The notes beneath the pieces are model-generated. The model saw only the letters and a program-made list of their open reading frames with translations, had not been told where the DNA came from and did no database searches. Source: Sinorhizobium sp. (GTDB lineage: Bacteria; Pseudomonadota; Alphaproteobacteria; Rhizobiales; Rhizobiaceae). From it: a stretch of 16,314 nucleotides of DNA. The stretch's first letter is position 1; every line of letters starts with the position of its first letter. Below, piece after piece: positions 1 through 8,888 of this stretch. The stretch spans positions 1-16,314 of the forward strand of contig JAPSJG010000026.1 of the NCBI GenBank assembly GCA_031178305.1, in the 5' to 3' direction. The position numbers and the translations under genes are program-made.

Positions 1-122
1 ATGCTGCGGGAGGTTCCCGAACGCAGGCATGGCCGGTTCGGTCCGGTAACTTCGAACCCTCAGCCCCAGCCCCTCGATGCTGCCGGGCCGAACCACCCCT
101 TACGCTTCGATTGCGTTCGCAT

Positions 123-235
123 GCCCCCTCATCCGCCTGCCGGCACCTTCTCCCTGTAAGCGAAGCGAAGGAGATTCACGGCGCCGTTTTCGTCCCCTCG
201 CCCCGCGTGCGGGAAGAGGGTGCGGGGCAAAATCC
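123..235 (+). repeat. RIME-like intergenic palindromic repeat, copy 1
   Basis: This stretch begins with CCCCTCATCCGCCTGCCGG followed by an imperfect CTTCTCCC/GGAG palindrome, then a second palindrome around 196-220 (CCTCGCCCCGC, GT, GCGGGAAGAGG). The same opening, and the later GATT...CGGCGCCG segment, recur in inverted form at 7440-7560. This two-palindrome layout matches what is known of RIME1 elements (Rhizobium-specific intergenic mosaic elements). It lies just after the 3' end of the DUF1223 gene. Both ends are approximate. Bases 1-122 show no gene I can support. Confidence 0.6.
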
Positions 236-283
236 ATGGCGCAGGCTCGACGTTTTGCAGCCGCATATCTTCCTGCTTCCTGC

Positions 284-1057
284 CTATAGCTTGCCCTGCG
301 GCCCCGCGAGAACGGTCGCCGCGCCAAGGATCGCGCCAGGCGTCTCCTTGTCCTTCAACGATTGCAGCAGGACGGCGCAACCGCTGTTGCCACGTTCCTC
401 GATCAGAACCGAGGCCGGCAGGGTGAACTGGGCAGGCTTGCCGTTCCACATGCCAATCGTCTGGATGTCCTTGACGGCATGCCAATAGGCGATCCGCTTG
501 CCCCTGTTCTCGCCCCGCTCGACATTGACGACCCTCGCCCGGTCGAAATACACGACGACGACATTCGCCTTGCCTTCGCCGGCACCGACCTTGATCGAGA
601 TCCCGTCGCCCACCATCGCGGCTTCGACCGGAACGGCGAGCCCCTTTCCTGCGGCACGCATCGTCTCTAGCCGGCCCTTGATCGCCAGCAGGTCGGAACC
701 GTTCATATGGTCTCGCCCGTTCAGGATCACTTGGGGCGTATAGACGCCGTTGCGGCCGAGCATCCGGGCATAGGCATATTGGCGCTCCGTGTTTTCCTTG
801 GAGGCAAGCGTGTCCGCCCAGCCGAGATAGTTCCAGTAGTCGACGTGATAGGCGAGCGCCACGACTTCGCCCTCGTCGATCAGCGTCTTCAGCGCCGCAT
901 CCGCCGGCGGACAGGACGAGCAGCCCTGGCTGGTAAAAAGCTCGACGACGCCCTTGACCGCCTTGCCGTTGTCCGCCGCAGCCGCGCCGCTGATGGCGCC
1001 GAAAAGTCCTATCGTCAGGACGAGGTGCCGGATCATTGGTCTAAAGGCTGATGTCAT
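284..1057 (-). CDS. Exported DUF1223 thioredoxin-like protein
   Basis: A 257-residue protein with an N-terminal signal peptide: Arg near residue 10, a hydrophobic stretch at about 11-23, and an Ala-rich cleavage region ending near AAAA at 25-28. It is therefore expected in the periplasm. The segment VVELFTSQGCSSCPPADAAL, with Cys46 and Cys49, is the hallmark of the DUF1223 family, which has a thioredoxin-like fold with a CxxC pair. DHMNGSD and the conserved YHVDYWNYLGW segment also fit the family. The length is typical. The biochemical role of DUF1223 proteins is not established; a thiol/redox role is only suggested by the CxxC pair. No strong ribosome-binding site precedes the chosen ATG, and an alternative ATG seven codons later (1036) would leave a more compact signal peptide. 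The gene lies in the same direction as acnA but is separated from it by a terminator-like hairpin, so it is probably transcribed on its own. Confidence 0.85.
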   Translation of the reverse strand: MTSAFRPMIRHLVLTIGLFGAISGAAAADNGKAVKGVVELFTSQGCSSCPPADAALKTLIDEGEVVALAYHVDYWNYLGWADTLASKENTERQYAYARMLGRNGVYTPQVILNGRDHMNGSDLLAIKGRLETMRAAGKGLAVPVEAAMVGDGISIKVGAGEGKANVVVVYFDRARVVNVERGENRGKRIAYWHAVKDIQTIGMWNGKPAQFTLPASVLIEERGNSGCAVLLQSLKDKETPGAILGAATVLAGPQGKL

Positions 1058-1183
1058 GACTTGCGATCGACACTCGTGTTCCTGTGGGGGCGTAACCTTA
1101 CATACGACGGCCGGACCTCAACAGAAAGTCACGTTGGAGTGACCATTGCAAGCATAAGGGACGCCCGGCGATCGAGAGTCCTA

Positions 1184-1201
1184 CTGCATGTCTCCATGCA
1201 G
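1184..1201. repeat. Small inverted repeat CTGCATG-N4-CATGCAG
   Basis: Two 7-bp arms (1184-1190 and 1195-1201) are perfectly complementary around the loop TCTC. They are followed by GCGATTCAAAGTACTAAAGC. The combination resembles a degenerate copy of a dispersed rhizobial intergenic repeat that I remember as a CATGCAGC-ATTCAAAGTGCTA-type sequence, but I cannot check this here. It sits between the acnA terminator and the DUF1223 gene. No promoter is obvious nearby. Confidence 0.35.
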
Positions 1202-1288
1202 CGATTCAAAGTACTAAAGCGGGCATTGCAAGAAGTTCGCGCGGAATGCGGGCGGAAAACGGCGCATAATTTTCCTCATCCCGCTAGA

Positions 1289-1318
1289 AAGCCGGGGCAT
1301 CGGCGGACGCCCCGGCTT
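1289..1318 (-). terminator. Rho-independent-type terminator of acnA
   Basis: A perfect 10-bp stem, AAGCCGGGGC at 1289-1298 and GCCCCGGCTT at 1309-1318, closes a 10-base loop. Its first base is 20 bases after the acnA stop codon on the minus strand. The run of T after the stem is short (TTT, then CTAG), so termination may be incomplete. It separates acnA from the DUF1223 gene. Confidence 0.65.
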
Positions 1319-1337
1319 CCAGAATCAACTGTCTCTT

Positions 1338-4028
<2,691 letters not shown>

Positions 4029-4297
4029 TGGAAAATACCCCGTTCCGTCTGATCGCCAAAAGCTGACGTACGAACGCCCGAGCGCCTGTGAAGCGCGAAA
4101 TGGGATGCGGGTGCGGCCATTTCCGCTGTCCGTACGTGGAATGTCATTCCATGTTCGGCGCTTGGATGAAATTCACGCCGACCGCTGGCGTGTTGGCCGC
4201 CTTATAGATAATTTCTCCAAATCGTGCCAGACCAACCAAGGTCCAAAACGGAATTTTTTCGCTCTGCCGCAAGGGCGTCGAGGAAAGCTGAATATTC
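4029..4297. other. Divergent control region between acnA and ccmA
   Basis: A 269-base non-coding stretch that must carry the promoters of acnA (leftward) and ccmA (rightward). The sequence TATAGATAAT at 4203-4212 is the only AT-rich -10-like patch in the middle, and it could serve either strand. I found no convincing -35 partner at the right distance in either direction, so no promoter is called. The clearest signal is the dyad at 4137-4151. An AGGAAA at 4281-4286 is the likely ribosome-binding site of ccmA. Confidence 0.6.
4137..4151. promoter_or_regulatory. Perfect 15-bp dyad, candidate operator
   Basis: TGGAATGTCATTCCA is a perfect palindrome of two 7-bp arms around one central T. It is preceded directly by CGTACG, itself palindromic. 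It lies 108 bases upstream of the acnA start codon and 146 bases upstream of the ccmA start, a place that suits a shared operator. The GGAAT/ATTCC half-sites are loosely reminiscent of Fur-superfamily sites such as the rhizobial Irr box, but the match is not exact and the regulator is unknown. Confidence 0.4.
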
Positions 4298-4921
4298 ATG
4301 CGCCTGCTGGTTGAAGGTCTGAGTGCAAGGCGTGGCGAGGACCTGATTTTTAACGATATTTCCTTTGCGCTTGCGGCCGGAGAAGCATTGATCGTGACGG
4401 GTCCGAACGGCTCCGGAAAATCGACCCTGCTGCGTGTTCTAGCGGGCCTCCTGGCCGCCGAATCGGGCGGGCTCTTCCTCGAGGACGGCCCGCCGGGTTT
4501 CAAGCATCCGCACGAGCTCAGCCACTATCTCGGCCATCGCAACGCAATGAAGCGCGAACTGACGGTCGAAGAAAATCTTTCCTTCTGGCAGCGTTTCCTC
4601 GGCGATGCGCCCGGCGGCACCGGCACCGATCTTGCCGCCGCCGCCGAGGCGGTCGGTCTTGCCGACATCACGCACCTGCCCTTCGGCTATCTCTCGGCCG
4701 GACAGCAGCGGCGGATGGCAATGGCGAAACTGCTCGTCGCCCATCGGCCGATCTGGATTCTCGACGAGCCGACGGCGGCGCTCGACGCGGGAGCGGACAG
4801 GCTCTTCTCCGGACTGGTCGCCGCGCATCTCGGGCGCGGCGGCATCGTGATCACCGCCACCCATCAGCCGCTCGGGATCGGCCAGACGCAGGCCCTGCAG
4901 ATGAGGGGTTTCGTACATTGA
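4298..4921 (+). CDS. ccmA: Heme exporter ATP-binding protein CcmA
   Basis: A 207-residue ABC ATPase of the CcmABCD complex, which releases heme-loaded CcmE for cytochrome c assembly at the inner membrane. The Walker A motif GPNGSGKST is at residues 35-43, the signature LSAGQ at 132-136, Walker B ILDEP at 154-158 and the switch histidine at 189 (ATHQP). The length is standard for CcmA, which is a short ATPase with no extra domain. The ATG at 4298 has AGGAAA 11 bases upstream. It is the first gene of the rightward cluster and overlaps ccmB by four bases. Rhizobial literature also calls this gene cycV. The genes for CcmE, CcmF and CcmH are not in the window; rhizobia usually carry them at another locus (cycHJKL). 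Confidence 0.96.
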   Translation: MRLLVEGLSARRGEDLIFNDISFALAAGEALIVTGPNGSGKSTLLRVLAGLLAAESGGLFLEDGPPGFKHPHELSHYLGHRNAMKRELTVEENLSFWQRFLGDAPGGTGTDLAAAAEAVGLADITHLPFGYLSAGQQRRMAMAKLLVAHRPIWILDEPTAALDAGADRLFSGLVAAHLGRGGIVITATHQPLGIGQTQALQMRGFVH

Positions 4922-5577
4922 TCGCCCTCTTCTTCCGCGACCTGAAGCTTGCCGTTCGCGCCGGCGGCGGCGCCATGCTCGGCGTGCTCTTCTTCATGAC
5001 CGTGGTCGCCGTCATCCCCTTCGGCGTTGGACCGGACCTCAACCTGCTCGCGCGCATCGGCCCGGCTATCCTCTGGATCGGCGCGCTGCTCGCCTCACTG
5101 CTCGGCCTCGACCGGCTTTTCCAGGCGGAGCGCGAGGACGGCTCGCTCGACCTGCTGCTGATGCAGGAAACGCCATTGCTCCTCACCGTCTTCGTCAAAT
5201 GCGCCGCCCACTGGGCCGCAACAGGCCTGCCGCTGGTGATCGCCTCTCCCTTTCTCGGCCTGTTCATGAACATGAATGAACCGGCGATCGGCGCCACCAT
5301 GCTTACCCTTCTGGCAGGCACGCCGGCGATCACCTTCATCGGCGCCGTCGGCGCCGCCGTTGCCGTGGCGCTGCCGCGTGGGGGCCTTCTGGTCTCGATC
5401 CTCGTGCTGCCGCTCGCCGTGCCCGTACTGATCTTCGGCGTCAGCGCGGTTTACGCGGCAATCGAAGATCCCGCCCCCTTCCTGCCGCCTTTCATGATTT
5501 TGATGGCGATAACCCTGTTCTTCGCGGTGATCGGGCCAGTGGCAGCGGCCGCGGCATTGAGGCACTCGGCTGATTGA
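4918..5577 (+). CDS. ccmB: Heme exporter permease CcmB
   Basis: A 219-residue membrane protein with about six hydrophobic spans, the permease partner of CcmA. The conserved cytoplasmic segment EREDGSLDLLLMQETP, at about residues 72-87, is characteristic of CcmB. Translation starts at a TTG that overlaps the ccmA stop (TTGA, 4918-4921). GAGGGG at 4903-4908, nine bases upstream, supports that start, and no ATG gives a complete first span. The gene is followed by an unusually long gap (196 bases) for a ccm cluster, which contains a large palindrome. The rhizobial name is cycW. Confidence 0.95.
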   Translation: MIALFFRDLKLAVRAGGGAMLGVLFFMTVVAVIPFGVGPDLNLLARIGPAILWIGALLASLLGLDRLFQAEREDGSLDLLLMQETPLLLTVFVKCAAHWAATGLPLVIASPFLGLFMNMNEPAIGATMLTLLAGTPAITFIGAVGAAVAVALPRGGLLVSILVLPLAVPVLIFGVSAVYAAIEDPAPFLPPFMILMAITLFFAVIGPVAAAAALRHSAD

Positions 5578-5660
5578 GCGCAGTGTCAATACGGACCTAA
5601 CGATAGCGCGGGATGAGGAAAAGTGTGCGCGGTTTTCAGCCCGCATTTCGCGCTGACGTC

Positions 5661-5719
5661 TTAGAATCGATCACCTTTATGATTTTAGGTCGATCCGACC
5701 TAAAATCATCGTGATCTAA
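5661..5719. repeat. Extended palindromic element between ccmB and ccmC
   Basis: At the core, ATGATTTTAGGTCG (5679-5692) and CGACCTAAAATCAT (5696-5709) form a perfect 14-bp inverted repeat around the loop ATC. Outside it, TTAGAATCGATCAC (5661-5674) and GTGATCTAA (5711-5719) pair as well, with one 5-base insertion (TTAGATCAC arms). A further GTGATCGAC follows at 5721-5729. No T-run follows the stem on either strand, so it does not look like a simple terminator. It may be a dispersed repeat, an operator, or an RNA stem-loop that changes expression of the distal ccm genes. Confidence 0.7.
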
Positions 5720-5773
5720 CGTGATCGACCAGGGTCAATTGCGAAAGCTGTGCTTCCGCGTTAAAGAGCCGTC

Positions 5774-6544
5774 ATGAACGAAAACAGCCTCGCCATCCGC
5801 AAGTTCAGCGCTCTGGCTAACCCGACCCGGTTCCTGGCGCTGGCCGATCGTGTGCTGCCTTGGCTGACGGTGCTAACGGTCGTTTGCTTCGCCATCGGCC
5901 TTTGGCTTTCCTTCACCACCGAGGGCGACTACCAGCAGGGCGAGACGGTGCGCATCATGTATGTGCATGTTCCTTCCGCCTGGCTGTCGATGATGTGCTA
6001 TACGGTGATGGCGATCTCTGCCCTAGGCACGCTCGTCTGGCGTCATCCGCTCGCCGATGTTTCGGCCAAGGCGGCAGCTCCCATCGGCGCCTGTTTCACT
6101 TTCCTTGCGCTCGTCACCGGCTCTCTCTGGGGCAAGCCGATGTGGGGCACCTGGTGGGTATGGGATGCGCGATTGACCTCGGTCTTCGTGCTTTTCCTCA
6201 TGTATCTCGGGGTGATTGCGCTCAATCGGGCGATGGAGGACCCGGGCCGCTCGGCGCGCGTTTCGGCCGTGCTGGTGCTCGTCGGCTTCGTCAATATCCC
6301 GGTCATCAAATTCTCCGTCGACTGGTGGAACACGTTGCACCAGCCGGCAAGCGTCTTCCGCCTCGACGGGCCGACCATCGATCCGGAGTTCCTCTGGCCG
6401 CTGATTTCTATGGCGGTCGCCTTCACGCTTTTGTTCTTCTCGCTGCATATCGCAGCCATGCGCAACGAGATCTGGCGCCGTCGGGTGGATTCGCTCCGGC
6501 GCCAAGCGGCGCGCAATGCCGGACGGGAGACCTTGGCGCCATGA
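5774..6544 (+). CDS. ccmC: Heme transporter/heme-handling protein CcmC
   Basis: A 256-residue six-span inner-membrane protein that carries heme and loads it onto CcmE. The tryptophan-rich WWD signature WGTWWVWDARLTS is at residues 124-136. The two conserved periplasmic histidines that hold heme are visible as His65 in YVHVPSAW and His189 in WWNTLHQP. The first roughly 30 residues precede the first span (LTVLTVVCFAIGLWLSF). The ribosome-binding site is weak (AAGAG at 5764-5768). The stop overlaps the start of ccmD (ATGA). Because a 196-base gap with a palindrome lies upstream, ccmC could have its own promoter, but none is evident. The rhizobial name is cycZ. Confidence 0.97.
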   Translation: MNENSLAIRKFSALANPTRFLALADRVLPWLTVLTVVCFAIGLWLSFTTEGDYQQGETVRIMYVHVPSAWLSMMCYTVMAISALGTLVWRHPLADVSAKAAAPIGACFTFLALVTGSLWGKPMWGTWWVWDARLTSVFVLFLMYLGVIALNRAMEDPGRSARVSAVLVLVGFVNIPVIKFSVDWWNTLHQPASVFRLDGPTIDPEFLWPLISMAVAFTLLFFSLHIAAMRNEIWRRRVDSLRRQAARNAGRETLAP

Positions 6545-6717
6545 TGAGCCACGCCGCCTACGTCCTTGCGAGCTACGCGGTCGCCGTCGCGACCGTCACC
6601 GGGCTCGTTCTCTGGGTGGTCGGCGACGGCCGCTCCCGCCAGCGCGAGCTCAAGGCACTCGAAGCCGCCGGCGTCCGCCGCCGTTCGGCCGAGGCGCCCG
6701 GTGGAGAGAGCAAATGA
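6541..6717 (+). CDS. ccmD: Heme exporter small subunit CcmD
   Basis: A 58-residue protein, in the size range of CcmD. It has one membrane span at about residues 7-27 (YVLASYAVAVATVTGLVLWV) followed by a charged cytoplasmic tail beginning with Arg-Ser-Arg-Gln. CcmD stabilises the CcmABC complex and helps release holo-CcmE. There are two consecutive ATG codons (6541 and 6544); the first overlaps the ccmC stop. GGGAGA at 6525-6530 is a fair ribosome-binding site. The stop overlaps ccmG by four bases (ATGA at 6714). The gene is easily missed because it lies within a longer, unrelated frame. The rhizobial name is cycX. Confidence 0.9.
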   Translation: MMSHAAYVLASYAVAVATVTGLVLWVVGDGRSRQRELKALEAAGVRRRSAEAPGGESK

Positions 6718-7325
6718 CCAGCACGCCAGCGCCGCAGCCGGACGAGCGCAAGCCCGGCCTCCTGCGCTATCTGCTTGCCGTCCTGCCGCTTCTGGTCTTC
6801 GCGGGCCTCGCGGCGATCTTCTGGAGCCAGTTGAATTCCGGCCGGGACGTCAGCGAAATCCCCTCCGCCCTCATCGGCACCAAGGCGCCGACGCTCGACA
6901 TGCCGCCCCTCGAGGGTGCCGTGACGCCCTCGGGCGAACCGATGCCGGCGCTGACCGATGCCGCGGTCAAGGGCAAGCTGACGCTCGTCAATGTCTGGGC
7001 CTCTTGGTGCGTACCCTGCCGCCAGGAACATCCGATTATCCTCGAGTTGTCGAAGGACCCGCGCCTGACGATCGTCGGCATCAACTACAAGGACCGGAAA
7101 GAGAATGCACTGAGATTCCTCGGCGAGCTCGGCAACCCCTTCTCGGCGATCGGCGTCGACCCCAACGGTAAGGCGGCGATCGACTGGGGCGTCTACGGCA
7201 TCCCGGAATCCTTCCTGGTCGCCGCCGACGGTACGATCCTTTACAAGCGCGCCGGCCCCTTCGACGAGCAGACGTTGAAGGAAGGGCTCATGCCAGCGAT
7301 CGAGAAGACCTTGGCCGGTTCCTGA
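6714..7325 (+). CDS. ccmG: Thiol:disulfide interchange protein CcmG (DsbE)
   Basis: A 203-residue membrane-anchored periplasmic thioredoxin that keeps apocytochrome c haem-binding cysteines reduced. The order is a short cytoplasmic start, an anchor span at about residues 18-37, then a thioredoxin domain. The active site WCVPC (Cys99, Cys102) and the cis-proline Pro164 in GIPES are present, as is the ASWC context typical of the CcmG family. An open frame reaches back to 6516, but the start at 6714 is chosen because GGAGAGAG lies just upstream, because ATGA couples it to ccmD, and because it gives the usual length. It is the last gene of the rightward cluster. The rhizobial name is cycY. Confidence 0.96.
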   Translation: MTSTPAPQPDERKPGLLRYLLAVLPLLVFAGLAAIFWSQLNSGRDVSEIPSALIGTKAPTLDMPPLEGAVTPSGEPMPALTDAAVKGKLTLVNVWASWCVPCRQEHPIILELSKDPRLTIVGINYKDRKENALRFLGELGNPFSAIGVDPNGKAAIDWGVYGIPESFLVAADGTILYKRAGPFDEQTLKEGLMPAIEKTLAGS

Positions 7326-7347
7326 GCCGGGCCAGGAAAGCAATTTT

Positions 7348-7560
7348 GCCCCTCATCCAGCCTGCCGGCCACCTTTTCCCCGCACGCGGGGCGAAGGCGA
7401 CTCGCGGCAGCGCCGAGTTCCCTGCCAAACAGGTGAGCAAATAGAAGGGTTGCCCGGGACTCCTTTCTCCACCGGCAAGGGCGCGGCGATGGTGAGCCGG
7501 CGCCGCAAATCCCTTCTCCCCGCCTGCTGGGGAGAAGGTGCCGGCAGGCGGATGAGGGGC
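7348..7560. repeat. Pair of inverted RIME-like repeats between convergent genes
   Basis: The left end (7348 onward) reads GCCCCTCATCCAGCCTGCC and the right end, read on the other strand from 7560, reads GCCCCTCATCCGCCTGCCGG. The block of 213 bases is therefore bounded by inverted copies of the same repeat. Each copy carries a hairpin. In the right copy CCTTCTCCCC (7512-7521) pairs perfectly with GGGGAGAAGG (7529-7538). In the left copy CCCCGC pairs with GCGGGG near 7378-7393. It fills the space between ccmG and the convergent DUF2585 gene. No other gene is visible here. Confidence 0.7.
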
Positions 7561-7576
7561 AGATGGAGCTTGAACC

Positions 7577-8167
7577 CTACACCCCCGCCTGCCACGCCTT
7601 CACCGCATTGAGCGGCCAGAGGAGCATCAGCACATTGAGGGTGAGATTGTCGCGGATCATCCAACTGGTGAAGAGTTCCAGGCCAATAGCGATGGTGATC
7701 GTAGCTGCGACCGGCAGCCGGGCGGCGATGAGGAATCCCATGGCCATGGCTAGCGTGTCCATGGTCGAGTTCAGGATGCTGTCGCCGAAATAGTCGAGCG
7801 AGATCGTCGCGGAGCGGTAGCGGTTGATCACCATAGGCGTGTTTTCGACAATCTCCCACGCCGTCTCGATGACAGTCGCCAGGAGCAGGCGTGCGCGCAA
7901 GGGCTTGCTGCGCAGCAGAAGCTGACCGAGGCCGAAGAAGAGAAAGCCATGAATGATGTGCGACGGCGTGTACCAGTCGGCGATGTGCTGGGAATTGCCG
8001 CTCGAATTTACGGCGCCTTCCCAGAGCTTCACATAGCCGCATTCGCAGATCCAGAGCCGTCCCATGAGGTGCTGCACCAGCATCTGCACGGCGAGAACGC
8101 CTAAGCAGGCAGCTAGCCAGATCTTTGCGCGCTGCCTGTGGTCGTCAGTACCGGCAGCAATGGTCAT
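7577..8167 (-). CDS. DUF2585 (UPF0314) inner-membrane protein
   Basis: A 196-residue protein with several hydrophobic spans, near residues 17-35, 70-85, 94-102, 137-165 and 175-187. Segments such as WICECGYVKLWEG, DWYTPSHIIHGF and ETAWEIVENTP match the DUF2585/UPF0314 family, which I know mainly from Rhizobiales and relatives. The conserved Cys, His and Glu residues inside the membrane region hint at metal or cofactor binding, but no function is known to me. The frame is open upstream to 8686, but the ATG at 8167 is chosen because it overlaps the yciB stop (ATGA) and gives the family length. It is the last gene of the leftward dapF-mtaB-ftsY-yciB run. Confidence 0.85.
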   Translation of the reverse strand: MTIAAGTDDHRQRAKIWLAACLGVLAVQMLVQHLMGRLWICECGYVKLWEGAVNSSGNSQHIADWYTPSHIIHGFLFFGLGQLLLRSKPLRARLLLATVIETAWEIVENTPMVINRYRSATISLDYFGDSILNSTMDTLAMAMGFLIAARLPVAATITIAIGLELFTSWMIRDNLTLNVLMLLWPLNAVKAWQAGV

Positions 8168-8796
8168 TCGGCGCTTTCCTGTTCCTGCGAGTGCCGCATG
8201 ATCAGCGGCATCTGGAGCAGAGTGAACAGAATTGTGATCGGCATGGTGCCCCAGACCTTGAAGGCGACCCAGAAATCGGTCGAGAAGGAACGCCAGACGA
8301 TCTCGTTCAAGACCGCGAGGAACAGGAAGAACAGGCCCCAGCGGATCGTCAGCTTGCGCCAGCCGGCATCGTCGAGCTTGAAGGCGGCATGGAAGACGTA
8401 GCCGAGCAGCGACTTGCCGAAGAAAAGTCCGCCGAGCAGGATCGCGCCGAAGAGCGTGTTGACGATGGTCGGCTTCATCTTGATGAAGGTGTCGTTCTGC
8501 AGCCAGAGTGTCAGTGCGCCGAAGACGAAGACGACGATACCGGAGACGAGCGGCATCATCGGCAGGGTGCGGGTCATGATCCAGGAGGCGACGAGCGCCA
8601 CGGCCGTGGCCACCATGAACAGGCCTGTCGCCATGAAGATCGGTCCACCGAGTTCGCCGAGCATGGGGAAGCGGCTTACAAGCCAATCGCCGCGCGAATT
8701 GGCGAAGAAGAAAACCATGAGCGGTCCGAGCTCCAGCACCAGTTTCAGGAGCGGGCCTACCTCTGTCTTCGGCTTGGTAGCCTCGATTGTCGACAT
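8164..8796 (-). CDS. yciB: Inner-membrane septation protein YciB/IspZ
   Basis: A 210-residue protein with about five membrane spans, of the YciB (intracellular septation protein A, IspZ) family. The family takes part in cell-envelope synthesis and division in enterics; its exact job is unclear. The typical segment LELGPLMVFFFANS near the N-terminus and FGKSLLGYVF with WRKLTIRWG in the second half support the call. The start is uncertain. The ATG at 8796 has AGGA seven bases upstream. A second ATG at 8817 would add seven residues with a poorer site, and the open frame to 8892 would run into ftsY. The stop overlaps the DUF2585 gene. The link to ftsY and dapF upstream is common in rhizobia. Confidence 0.9.
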   Translation of the reverse strand: MSTIEATKPKTEVGPLLKLVLELGPLMVFFFANSRGDWLVSRFPMLGELGGPIFMATGLFMVATAVALVASWIMTRTLPMMPLVSGIVVFVFGALTLWLQNDTFIKMKPTIVNTLFGAILLGGLFFGKSLLGYVFHAAFKLDDAGWRKLTIRWGLFFLFLAVLNEIVWRSFSTDFWVAFKVWGTMPITILFTLLQMPLIMRHSQEQESAE

Positions 8797-8888
8797 GTGC
8801 GGATCCTGTTCTGTCATCTTCCGCCGCTCATAACACCAGCATTGCGGCAAAACCATATCAACTGCCGGTTCTGCTTCAACGTGCCTAG

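Noticed and set aside
1..122. Possible tail of a gene entering from the left edge
   Set aside because: One plus-strand frame stays open from base 1 to about 162, but it runs into the RIME repeat and shows no recognisable protein, so it cannot be supported.
5679..5709. The ccmB-ccmC palindrome read as a rho-independent terminator
   Set aside because: Neither strand has a T-run after the stem, and termination here would cut off ccmC, ccmD and ccmG.
6516..6713. N-terminal extension of ccmG by 66 codons
   Set aside because: The extension overlaps ccmD in another frame and is Arg-rich noise; the ATG at 6714 has a good ribosome-binding site and gives the family length.
8168..8686. N-terminal extension of the DUF2585 protein
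   Set aside because: It lies within yciB in another frame, and the ATG at 8167 overlaps the yciB stop as expected for coupled genes.
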